Positions 24,501 through 37,072 of a stretch of 64,000 nt of DNA are shown piece after piece (the stretch's first letter is position 1; each line of letters begins with the position of its first letter). The translations under genes were made by a program, and so were the position numbers. The notes beneath the pieces were generated by a model, which saw only the letters and a program-made list of their open reading frames with translations, was not told the origin of the DNA and searched no databases. The DNA lies in NCBI GenBank assembly GCA_028554795.2, contig JAPYKE020000537.1:124001-188000 (forward strand). The letters are read 5' to 3'. This stretch comes from Sinohyriopsis cumingii (taxonomy: Eukaryota > Mollusca > Bivalvia > Unionida > Unionidae).

Positions 24501-27500
24501 TTAATACCGTTCGTTAACATTTGCGTGTTTTTCATAGCCGGTAAGCCCTATGGCGCCCCTTATCTTGCTTTTTCGTCTGCAGGAAATTCGTCAGGACTAT
24601 CTTCCTAGGTGGACTCTATCTCCTAGAGATAAAATATCGATGGTGGACTCATGTGAAGACTTATGAAGAGGGGACTAATGACTCACATGTATATAATCTT
24701 ATGGAATGTGATCTGCTCGACTTCCTTTACTTAGTCGCACTTTTCTCGAAATCGGCTGCACGAATTTTCTTCAAAATGTTCCTGCTGTTAGAAAAGTCTC
24801 TTATTTCAGAACGATGTAAGCGAGATCGAAATCAAAATCCTGTAAGTAAGGTTTCCATGAGTACAAACTATTAATACCGTTTGTTAACATTTGCGTGTTT
24901 TTCATAGACGGTAAGCCCTATGGCGCCCCTTAATTTGCTGTTTCGTCTGCAGGAAATTCGTCAGGACTATCTTCCTAGGTGGACTCTATCTCCTAGAGAT
25001 AAGATATCGATGGTGGACTCATGTGAAGACTTATAAAGAGGGGACTAATTTCTCACTTGTATATAATCTTAAGGCATGTGATCTGCTCGACTTCCTTTAT
25101 TTAGTCGTACATTTCTCGAAATCGGCTGGACGAATTTTCTTGAATTTTTTCTGCTGTTAGAAAAGGGTCTTATTTCAAAACGGTATAAGCGGCATCGAAA
25201 TCAAGGTCCTCTAAGTATGGTTGCCATGAGTACAAACTATTAATACCGTTTGTTAACATTTGCGTGTTTTTCATAGCCGGTAAGCCCTATGGCGCCCATT
25301 ATTTTGCTGTTTCGTCTGAAGGAAATTCGTCAGGACTTTCTTCTTAGGTGGACTCTATCTCCTAGAGATAAAATATCCATGGTGGACCCATGTGAAGACT
25401 TACAAAGAGGGGACTAATGGCTCACTTGTATATAATCTTACGGCATGTGATATGCTCGACTTCCTTTATTTAGTCGTACGTGTCTCGAAATCGGCTGGAC
25501 GAATTTACTTTAAATTTTTACTGCTGTTAGAAAATGGTCTTATTTCAAAACGGTATAAGCGGCATCGAAATCAAGATTCTCTAAGTAAGGTTTCCATGAG
25601 GACAAACTATTAATACCGTTTGTTAACATTTGCGTGTTTTCATAGCCGGTAAGCCCTATGGCGCCCCTTATTTTGCTGTTTCGTCTGCAGGAAATTCGAC
25701 AGGACTTTCTTCCTAGGTGGACTCTATCTCCTAGAGATAAGATATCCATGGTGGACCCATGTGAAGACTTATAAAGAGGGGACTAATATCTCACATGTAT
25801 GTAATCTTACGGAATGTGATCTTCTCGACTTCTTTTATTTAGTCGCACGTTTCTGGAAATCGCCTGGACGAATTTTCTTCAAATTTTTCCTGCTGTTAGA
25901 AAAGGGTCTTATTTCAGATCGATATAAGCGACATCGAAATCAAAATCCTGTAAGTAAGGTGTCCATGAGTACAAAACTATTAATACCGTTTGTTAACATT
26001 TGCGCGTTTTTCATAGCCGGTAAGCCCTATGACGCCCCTTATTTTGCTGTTTCGTCTGCAGGAAATTCGTCAGGACTTTCTTCGTAGGTGGACTCTATCT
26101 CCTAGAGATAAAATATCCATGGTGGACTCATGTGAAGACTTATAAAGAGGGGACTAATGGCTCACTTGTATATAATCTCACGGCATGTGATCTGCTCGAC
26201 TTCCTTTATTTAGTCGTACGTGTCTCGAAATCGGCTGGACGAATTTTCTTTAAATTTTTTCTGCTGTTAGAAAAGGGCCTTATTTCAAAACGATATAAGA
26301 GGCATCGAAATCAAAATCATCTAAGTAAGGTTTCCATGAGTACAAACTATTAATACCGTTTGTTAACATTTGCGTGTTTTTCCTAGCCGGTAAGCCCTAT
26401 GACGCCCCTTATTTTGCTGTTTTGTCTGCAGGAAATTCGTCAGGACTTTCTTCTTAGGTGGACTCTATCTCCTAGAGATAAAATATCCATGGTGGACTCA
26501 TGTGAAAACTTATAAAGAGGGGACTAATTGCTCACTTGTATATAATCTCACGGCATGTGCTCTGCTCGACTTCCTTTATTTAGTCGTCCGTGTCTCGAAA
26601 ACGGCTGGACAAATTTTCTTTAAATTTTTTCTGCTGTGAGAAAAGGGTCTTATTTCAAAACGATATAAGCGGCATCGAAATCAAAATCCTCCAACTAAGG
26701 TTTCCATGAGTACAAACTATTAATACCGTTTGTTAACATTTGCGTGTTTTTCATAGCCGGTAAGCCCTATGATGCCCCTTAATTTCCTGTTTCGTCTGCA
26801 CGAAATTCGTCAGGACTTTCTTCTTAGTGGACTCTATCTCCTAGAGATAACATATCCATGGTGCACCCATGTGAAGACTTATAAGGAGGGGACAAATATC
26901 TCACATGTATATAATCTTACTGCATGTGATCTGCTCGACTTAGTTTATTTCGTCGCACGTTTCTCGAAATCGCCTGGACGAATTTTCTTCAAATTTTTCC
27001 TGCTGGTAATAAAGGGTCTTATTTCAGATCGATATAAGCGACATCGAAATCAAAGTTCTCTATGTAAGGTTTCCATGAGTACAAACTATTAATACCGTTT
27101 GTTAACATTTTTGCGTGTTTTTCATAGATGGTAAGCCCTTTGACGCCCCTTATCTTGCTGTTTGTTTCGCAGGAAATTCGTCAGGACTTTCTTCTTAGTG
27201 GACTCTATCTCCTAGAGATAAAATATCGATGGTGGACCCATGTGAAGACTTATATGGATTGGACAAATATCTCACATGTATATAATCTTACTGCATGTGA
27301 TCTTCTCGACTTCCTTTATTTCGTCGCACGTTTATCGAAATCGCCTGGACGAATTTTCTTCAAATTTTTCCTGCTGGTAATAAAGGGTCTTATTTCAGAT
27401 CGATATAAGCGACATCGAAATCAAAGTTCTCTATGTAAGGTTTCCATGAGTACAAACTATTAATACCGTTTGTTAACATTTTTGCGTGTTTTTCATAGAT

Positions 27501-30500
27501 GGTAAGCCCTTTGACGCCCCTTATCTTGCTGTTTCGTCTGCAGGAAATTCGTCAGGACTTTCTTCCTAGGTGGACTCTATCTCCTAGAGATAAAATATCC
27601 ATGGTGGACTCATGTGAAGACTTATAAAGAGGGGACTAATGACTCACATGTATATAATCTTACGGCATGTGATCTGCTCGACTTCCTTTACTTAGTCGCA
27701 CTTTTCTCGAAATCGGCTGGACGAATTTTCTTCTAATTTTTTCTGCTGTTATAAAAGGGTCTTATTCCAAACGATATAAGGGGCATCGAAATCAAAGTCC
27801 TCTAAGTAATGTTTCCATGAGTACAAACTATTAATACCGTTTGTTAACATTTGCGTGTTTGTCATAGCCGGTAAGCCCTATGGCGCTCCTTATTTTGCTT
27901 TTTCGTCTGCAGGAAATTCGTCAGGACTTTCTTCCTAGGTGGACTCTATCTCCTAGAGATAAAATATCCATGGTGGACTCATGTGAAGACTTATAAAGAG
28001 GGGACTAATGGCTCACATGTATATAATCTTACGGCATGTGATCTGCACGACTTCCTTTATTTAGTCGCACGTTTCTCGAAATCGGCTGGACGAATTTTCT
28101 TCGAAATTTTCCTGCTGTTAGAAAAGTGTCTCATTTCAGAACGATATAAGCGCGATCGAAATCAAAATCCTCTATGTAAGGTTTCCATGAGTACAAACTA
28201 TTAATACCGTTTGTTAACATTTGCGTGTTTTTCATAACCGGTAAGCCCTATTACGCCCCTTGTTTTGCTGTTTCGTCTGCAGGAAATTCGTCAGGACTTT
28301 CTTCCTAGTGGACTCTATCTCCTAGAGATAAAATGTCCATGGTGGACTCATGTGAAAACTTATAAAGAGGGGACTAATTTCTCACTTGTATATAATCTTA
28401 CGGCATGTGATCTGCTCCACTTCCTTTATTTAGTCGTACGTGTCTCGAAATCGGCTGGACGAATTTACTTTAAATTTTTACTGCTGTTAGAAAACGGTCT
28501 TATTTCAAAACGATATAAGCGGCATCGAAATCAAAATCCTCTAAGTAAGGTTTGCATGAGTACAAACTATTAATACCGTTTGTTAACATTTGCGTGTTTT
28601 CATAGCCGGTGAGCCCTATGGCGCCCATTATTTTGCTGTTTCGTCTGCAGGAAATTCGTCAGGACTTTCTTCCCAGGTGGACTCTATCTCCTAGAGATAA
28701 AATATCCATGGTGGACCCATGTGAAGACTTATAAGGAGGGGACAAATATCTCACATGTATATAATCTTACTGCATGTGATCTGCTCGACTTCCTTTATTT
28801 CGTCGCAAGTTTCTCGAATTCGCCTGGACGAATTTTCTTCAAATCTTTCCTGCTGTTAGAAAAGGATCTTATTTCAGATCGGTGTAAGCGACATCGATAT
28901 CAAACTTCTCTATGTAAGGTTTCCATGAGTACAAACTATTAATTCCGTTTGTTGACATTTGCGTGTTTTTCATAGCCGGTAAGCCCTATGGCGCCCATTA
29001 TTTTGCTGTTTCGTCTGCAGGAAATTCGTCAGGACTTTCTTCCTAGGTGGACTCTATCTCCTAGAGATAAAATATCCATGGTGGACCCATGTGAAGACTT
29101 ATAAGGAGGGGACAAATATCTCACTTGTATATAATCTTACGGCATGTGATCTGCTCGACTTCCTTTATTTAGTCGTACGTGTCTCGAGATCGGCTGGACG
29201 AATTTTCTTTAAATTTTTTCTGCTGTTAGAAAAGGGTCTTATTTCAAAACGGTATAAGCGGAATCGAAATCAAAGTCCTCTAAGTATGGTTTCCATGAGT
29301 ACAAACTATTAATACCGTTTGTTAACGTTTGCGTGTTTTTCATAGCCGGTAAGCCCTATGGCGCCCCTTATTTTGCTGTTTCGTCTGCAGGAAATTCGTC
29401 AGGACTTTCTTCCTAGGTGGACTCTATCTCCTAGAGATAAAAGATCCATGGTGGACCCATGTGAAGACTTATAAAGAGGGGACCAATGACTCACATGTAT
29501 ATAATCTTACGGCATGTGATCTGCTCGACTTCCTTTATTTCGTCGCACGTTTCTCGAAATCGGCTGGACGAATTTTCTTCAAATTTTTCCTGCTGTTAGA
29601 AAAGGGTCTTATTTCAGAACGATATAAGCGACATCGAAATCAAAGTTCTCTATGTAAGGTTTCCATGAGTACAATCTATTAATACCGTTTGTTAACATTT
29701 GCGTGTTTTTCATAGATGGTAAGCCCTTTGACGCCTATTTTCTTGCTGTTTCGTCTGCAGGAAATTCGTCAGGACTTTCATCCTAGGTGGACTCTATCTC
29801 CTAGATATAAAATATCCATGGTGGACTCATGTGAAGACTTATAAAGAGGGGACTAATGACTCGCATGTATATAATCTTACGGAATGTGATCTGCCGGACT
29901 TCGTTTACTTAGTCGCACGTTTCTCGAAATAGGCTGGACGAATTTTCTTTATATTTTCTGTGCTGTTAGAAAAGGGTCTTATTTCAAAACGATATAAGGG
30001 GCATCGAAATCAAAGTCATCAGAGTAAGGTTTCCATGAGTACAAACTATTAATACCGTTTGTTAACATTTGCGTGTTTTTCATAGCCTGTAAGCCCTATG
30101 GCGCCCCTATTTTGCTTTTTCGTCTGCACGAAATTCGTCAGAACTTTCTTCGTAGGTGGACTCTTTCTAATAGAGATAAAATATCCATGGTGGACTCATG
30201 TGAAGACTTATAAAGAGGGGACTAATGGCTCACATGTATATAATCTCACGGCATGTGATCTGCTCAACTTCCTTTATTTAGTCGCACGTTTCTCGAAATC
30301 GCCTGGACGAATTTTCTTCAAAATTTTCCTGCTGTTAGAAAAGGGTCTTATTTCAGAACGATATAAGCGGCATCGAAATCAAAATCCTGTAAGTAAATTT
30401 TCCATGAGTACAAACTATTAATACCGTTTGTTAACATTTGCGTGTTTTTCATAGCCGGTAAGCCCTATGGCGCCCCTTAATTTGCTGTTTCGTCTGCAGG

Positions 30501-31898
30501 AAACTCGTCAGGACTATCTTCCTAGGTGGACTCTATCTCCTAGAGATAAAATATCCATGGTCGACTCATGTGAAAACTTATAAAGAGGGGACTAATTCTT
30601 CACTTGTATATAATCCTATGGCATGTGATCTGCTCGACTTCCTTTATTTCGTCGCAGGTTTCTCGAAATAGGCTGGACGAATTTTCTTTAAATTTTTTCT
30701 GCTGTTAGAAAGTGTCTTATTTCACAACGGTATAAGCGGCATCGAAATCAAAGTCCTCTAAGTATGGTTGCCATGAGTACAAACTATTAATACCGTTTGT
30801 TAACATTTGCGTGTTTCTCATAGCCGGTAAGCCCTATGGCGCCCATTATTTTGCTGTCTCGTCTGCAGGAAATTCGTCAGGACTTTCTTCCTAGGTGGAC
30901 TCTTTCTAATAGAGATAAAATATGCATGGTGGACCCATGTGAAGACTTATAAGGAGGGGACTAATGTCTCACATGTATATAATCTTACGGCATGTGATCT
31001 GCTCGACTTCCTTTATTAGTCGCACGTTTCTCGAAATCGCCTGGACGAATTTTCTTCAAATGTTTCCTGCTGTTAGAAAAGGGTCTTATTTCAGATCGAT
31101 ATAAGCGACATCGAAATCAAAATCCTCTATGTAAGGTTTCCATGAGTACAAACTATTAATACCGTTTGTTAACATTTGCGTGTTTTTCATAGCCGGTAAG
31201 CCCTATGGGGCCCCTTATTTTGCTGTTTCGTCTGCAGGCAATTCGTCAGGACTTTCTTCGTAGGTGGACTCTATCTCCTAGAGATAAAATATCCATGGTG
31301 GACTCATGTGAAGACTTATAAAGAGGGGACTAATGACTCACATGTATATAATCTTACGGCATGTGATCTGCTCGACTTCCTTTACTTAATCGCACGTTTC
31401 TCGAAAGCGGCTGGAGGAATTTTCTTTAAATTTTTTCTGCTGTTAGAAAAGAGTCTTATTTCAAAACGATATAAGGGGTATCGAGATCAAAATCCTCTAT
31501 GTAAGGTTTCCATGAGTACAAACTATTAATACCGTTTGTTAACATTTGCGTGTTTTTCATAGCCGGTAAGCCCTATGGCGGCCATTATTTTGATGTTTCG
31601 TCTGCAGGAAATTCGTCAGGACTTTCTTCTTAGGTGGAATCTATCTCCTAGAGATAAAATATCCATGGTGGACCCATGTGAAGACTTACAAAGAGGGGAC
31701 TAATGGCTCACTTGTATATAATCTTACGGCATGTGATCTGCTCGACTTCCTTTATTTAGTCGTACGTGTCTCGAAATCGGCTGGACGAATTTTCTTCAAA
31801 TTTTTCCTGCTGTTAGAAAAGGGTCTTATTTCAAAACGGTATAAGCGGCATCGAAATCAAAATCCTCTAAGTAAGGTTTCGATGAGTACAAACTATTA
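21542..31898 (+). repeat. SINE-free satellite core, left part
   Basis: Twenty-eight monomers: 21542, 21912, 22283, 22653, 23022, 23394, 23764, 24134, 24504, 24874, 25243, 25613, 25983, 26353, 26723, 27092, 27463, 27834, 28204, 28573, 28942, 29312, 29682, 30052, 30421, 30790, 31159, 31529. Weak HOR order is visible: 21542~24504 and 21912~24874 (2,962 bp, eight monomers). The trio 29312-30420 recurs at 37443, 46318 and 53710. Monomers 27092 and 27463 share an ACATTTTTGCG insertion, and 26723 and 27092 share the one-base deletion TTCTTAGTGGACTC, the trace of a local duplication. Confidence 0.88.
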
Positions 31899-34485
31899 AT
31901 ACCGTTTGTTAAGATTTGCGTGTTTTCATAGCCGGTAAGCCCTATGCCGCCCATTATTTTGCTGTTTCGTCTGCAGGAAATTCGTCAGGACTTTCTTCGT
32001 AGGTGGACTCTATCTCCTAGAGATAAAATATCCATGGTGGACCCATGTGAAGACTTATAAGGAGGGGACTAATGTCTCACATGTATATAATCTTACGGCA
32101 TGTCATCTGCTCGACTTCCTTTATTTCGTCGCACGTGTCTCGATATCGGCTGAAGGAATTTTCTTCAAATTTTTCCTGCTGTTAGAAAAGGGGCTTATTT
32201 CAGAATGATATAAGCGACATCGAAATTAAAATCCTCCAAGTAAGATTTCCATGAGTACAAACTATTAATACCGTTTGTTAACATTTGCGTGTTTTTCATA
32301 ACCGGTAAGCCCTATGGCGCCCTTATTTTGCTGTTTCGTCTGCAGGAAATTCGTCAGGACTTTCTTCCTAGGTGGACTCTATCTCCTAGAGATAAAATAT
32401 CCATGGTGGTCCCATGTGAAGACTTATAAAGAGGATACTAATATCTGACATGTATATAATCTTACGGAATGTGATCTGCTCGACTTCCTTTATTTAGTCG
32501 CACATTTCTCGAAATCGCCTGGACGAATTTTCTTCAAATTTTTCCTGCTGTTAGAAAAGGGTCTTTTTTCAGATCGATATAAGCGACATGGAAATCAAAA
32601 TCCTCTATGTAAGGTTTCCATGAGTACAAACTATTAATACCGTTTGTTAACATTTGCGTGTTTTTCATAGCCGGTAAGCCCTATGGCGCCCCTTATTTTG
32701 CTTTTTCGTCTGCAGGAAATTCGTCAGGACTTTCCTCCTAGGTGGACTCCATCTAACAGAGATAAAATATCCATGGTGGACTCATGTGAAGACTTATAAA
32801 GAGGGTTCTGATGACTCACATGTATATAATCTTACGGAATGTGATCTGCTCGACTTTCCTTTATTTAGTCGTACGTGTCTCGAAATCGGCTGACGAATTT
32901 TCTTTAAATTTTTCCTGCTGTTAGAAAAGGGTCTTATTTCAAAACGATATAAGCGGCATCGAAATCAAAGTCCTCTAAGAATGGTTGCCATGAGTACAAA
33001 ATATTAATACCGTTTGTTAACATTTGCGTGTTTTTCATAGCCGGTAAGCCCTATGGCGCCCATTATTTTGCTGTTTCGTCTGAAGGAAATTCGTCAGGAC
33101 TTTCTTCTTAGGTGGACTCTATCTCCTAGAGATAAAATATCCATGGTGGACCCATGTGAAGACTTACAAAGAGGGGACTAATGGCTCACTTGTATATAAT
33201 CTTACGGCATGTGATCTGCTCGACTTCCTTTATTTAGTCGTACGTGTCTCGAAATCGGCTGGACGAATTTTCTTTATATTTTTACTGCTGTTAGAAAAGG
33301 GTCTTATTTCAAAACGGTATAAGCGGCATCGAAATCAAAGTCCTCTAAGTATGGTTGCCATGAGTACAAACTATTAATACCGTTTGTTAACATTTGCGTG
33401 TTTTTCATAGCCGGTAAGCCCTATGACGCCCCTTATTTTGCTGTTTCGTCTGCAGGAAATTCGTCAGGACTTTCTTCCTAGGTGGACTCTATCTCCTAGA
33501 GATAAAATATCCATGGTGGACTCATGTGAAAACTTATAAAGAGGGGACTAATTTCTCACTTGTATATAATCTTACGGCATGTGATCTGCTCGACTTCCTT
33601 GATTTAGTCGTCCGTGTCTCGAAAACGGCTTGACAAATTTTCTTTATATTTTTTCTGCTGTTAGAAAAGGGTCTTATTTCAAAACGATATAAGCGGCATC
33701 GAAATCAAAATCCTCTAAGTAAGGTTCCCATGCGTACAAACTATTAATACCGTTTGTTAACATTTGCGTGTTTTTCATAGCCGGTAATCCCTATGACGCC
33801 CCTTAATTTCCTGTTTCGTCTGCAGGAAATTCGTCAGGACTTTCTTCGTAGGTGGACTCTATCTCCTAGATATCAAATATCCATGGTGGAACCATGTGAA
33901 GACTTATAAGGAGGGACAAATATCTCACATGTATATAATCTTACTGCATGTGATCTGTTCGACTTCCTTTATTTCGTCGCACGTTTCTCGAAATCGCCTG
34001 GACGAATTTTCCTCAAATTTTTCCTGCTGTTAGAAAAGGGTCTTATTTCAGATCGATATAAGCGACATCGAAATCAAAGTTCTCTATGTAAGGTTTCCAT
34101 GAGTACAAACTATTAATACCGTTTGTGAACATTTGCGTGTTTTTCATAGCCGGTAAGCCCTATGGCGCCCCTTATTTTGCTTTTTCGTCTGCAGGAAATT
34201 CGTCAGGACTTTCTTCCTAGGTGGACTCTATCTAACATAGATAAAATATCCATGGTGGACTCATGTGAAGACTTATAAAGAGGGTTCTAATGACTCACAT
34301 GTATATAATCTTACGGCATGTGATCTTCTCGACTTCCTTTATTTAGTCGCACGTTCCTCGAAATCGGCTGGACGAATTTTCTTCAAATTTTTCCTGCTGT
34401 TAGAAAAGGGTCTTATTTCAGAACGATATAAGCGACATCGAAATCAAAATCCTGTAAGTAAGGTTTCCATGAGTACAAACTATTA
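31899..34485 (+). repeat. Seven-monomer higher-order repeat D, unit 1 (2,587 bp)
   Basis: Monomers start at 31899, 32268, 32637, 33007, 33377, 33747 and 34116. Diagnostics shared with the next unit at +2,587 bp: GCGTGTTTTCATAG with ATGCCGCCCATT (31899/34486), GAGGATACTAATATCTGAC (32268/34855), CGAAAACGGCTTGAC (33377/35964), GTGGAACCATG (33747/36334) and TATCTAACATAGATA (34116/36703). No SINE is present. Confidence 0.85.
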
Positions 34486-37072
34486 ATACCGTTTGTTAAC
34501 ATTTGCATGTTTTCATAGCCGGTAAGCCCTATGCCGCCCATTATTTTGCTGTTTCGTCTGCAGGAAATTCGTCAGGACTTTCTTCCTAGGTGGACTCTTT
34601 CTCCTAGAGATAAAATATCCATGGTGGACCCATGTGAAGACTTATAAGGAGGGGACTAATGTCTCACATGTATATAATCTTACGGCATGTCATCTGCTCG
34701 ACTTCCTTTATTTCGTCGCAGGTGTCTCGAAATCGGCTGAAGGAATTTTCTTCAAATTTTTCCTGCTGTTAGAAAAGGGGCTTATTTCAGAATGATATAA
34801 GCGACATCGAAATCAAAATCCTGCAAGTAAGATTTCCATGAGTACAAACTATTAATACCGTTTGTTAAGATTTGCGTGTTTTTCATAGCCGGTAAGCCCT
34901 ATGGCGCCCCTTAATTTGCTGTTTCGTCTGCAGGAAATTCGTCAGGACTTTCTTCCTAGGTGGACTCTATCTCCTAGAGATAAAATATCCATGGTGGTCC
35001 CATGTGAAGACTTATAAAGAGGATACTAATATCTGACATGTATATAATCTTACGGAATGTGATCTGCTCGACTTCCTTTATTTAGTCGCACGTTCCTCGA
35101 AATGGGCTAGACGAATTTTCTTCAAATTTTTCCTGCTGTTAGAAAAGGGTCTTATTTCAGAACGATATAAGCGACATTGAAATCAAAATCCTGTAAGTAA
35201 GGTGTCCATGAGTACAAACTATTAATACCGTTTGTGAACATTTGCGTGTTTTTCATAGCCGGTAAGCCCTATGGCGCCCCTTAATTTGCTGTTTCGTCTG
35301 CAGGAAATTCGTCAGGACTATCTTCCTAGGTGGACTCTATCTCCTAGAGATCAAATATCCATGGTGGACCCATGTGAAGACTTATAAAGAGGGGACTAAT
35401 ATCTCACATGAATATAATCTTACGGAATGTGATCTGCTCGACTTCCTTTATTTAGTCGTACGTGTCTCGAAATCGGCTGACGAATTTTCTTTAAATTTTT
35501 TCAGCTGTTAGAAAAGGGTTTTGTTTCAAAACGAGATAAGCGGCATCGAAATCAAAGTCCTCTAAGTATGGTTTCGATGAGTACAAACTATTAATACCGT
35601 TTGTTAACATTTGCGTGTTTTTCATAGCCGGTAAGCCCTATGGCGCCCATTATTTTGCTGTTTCGTCTGCAGAAAATTCGTCAGGACTTTCTTCGTAGGT
35701 GGACTCTATCTCCTAGGGATAAAATATCCATGGTGGACCCATGTGAAGACTTAAAAGGAGGGGACAAATATCTCACTTGTATATAATCTTACGGCATGTG
35801 ATCTGCTCGACTTCCTTTATTTAGATGTACGTGTCTCGAAATCGGCTGGACGAATTTTCTTTAACTTTTTTCTGCTGTTAGAAAAGGGTCTTATTTCAAA
35901 ACGGTATAAGCGGCATCGAAATCAAAGTCCTCTAAGTATGGTTGCCATGAGTACAAACTATTAATACCGTTTGTTAACATTTGCGTGTTTTTCATAGCCG
36001 GTAAGCCCTATGACGCCCCTTATTTTGCTGTTTCGTCTGCAGGAAATTCGTCAGGACTTTCTTCCTAGGTGGACTCTATCTCCTAGAGATAAAATATCCA
36101 TGGTGGACTCATGTGAAAACTTATAAAGAGGGGACTAATTTCTCACTTGTATATAATCTTACGGCATGTGATCTGCTCGACTTCCTTTATTTAGTCGTCC
36201 GTGTCTCGAAAACGGCTTGACAAATTTTCTTTAAATTTTTTCTGCTGTTAGAAAAGGGTCTTATTTCAAAACGATGTAAGCGGCATCGGAATCAAAATCC
36301 TCTAAGTAAGGTTCCCATGAGTACAAACTATTAATACCGTTTGTTAACATTTGCGTGTTTTTCATAGCCGGTAAGACCTATGACGCCCCTTAATTTCCTG
36401 TTTCGTCTGCAGGAAATTCGTCAGGACTTTCTTCGTAGGTGGACTCTATCTCCTAGAGATCAAATATCCATGGTGGAACCATGTGAAGACTTATAAGGAG
36501 GGAGAAATATCTCACATGTATATAATCTTACGGAATGTGATCTGCTCGACTTCCTTTATTTAGTCGCACGTTTCTCGAAATCGCCTGGACGAATTTTCTT
36601 CAAATTTTTCATGCTGTTAGAAAAGGGTCTTATTTCAGATCGATATAAGCGACATCGAAATCAAAGTTCTCTATGTAAGGTTTCCATGAGTACAAACTAT
36701 TAATACCGTTTGTGAACATTTGCGTGTTTTTCATAGCCGGTAAGCCCTATGGCGCCCCTTATTTTGCTTTTTCGTCTGCAGGAAATTCGTCAGGACTTTC
36801 TTCCTAGGTGGACTCTATCTAACATAGATAAAATATCCATGGTGGACTCATGTGAAGACTTATAAAGAGGGTTCAAATGACTCACATGTATATAATCTTA
36901 CGGCATGTGATCTGCTCGACTTCCTTTATTTAGTCGCACGTTCCTCGAAATGGGCTGGACGAATTTTCTTCAAATTTTTCCTGCCGTTAGAAAAGGGTCT
37001 TATTTCAGAACGATATAAGCGACATCGAAATCAAAATCCTGTAAGTAAGGTTTCCATGAGTACAAACTATTA
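34486..37072 (+). repeat. Seven-monomer higher-order repeat D, unit 2 (2,587 bp)
   Basis: Monomers start at 34486, 34855, 35225, 35594, 35964, 36334 and 36703. The third (35225, with GATCAAATATCC and ACTATCTTCC) is of a different type from its partner at 32637, so at least one monomer has been replaced or converted since the duplication. Confidence 0.85.

Noticed and set aside
25540-25749. 69-codon minus-strand frame as a gene
   Set aside because: It is antisense to ordinary satellite and crosses a monomer boundary. It is open only because of local variants and is absent from other copies.
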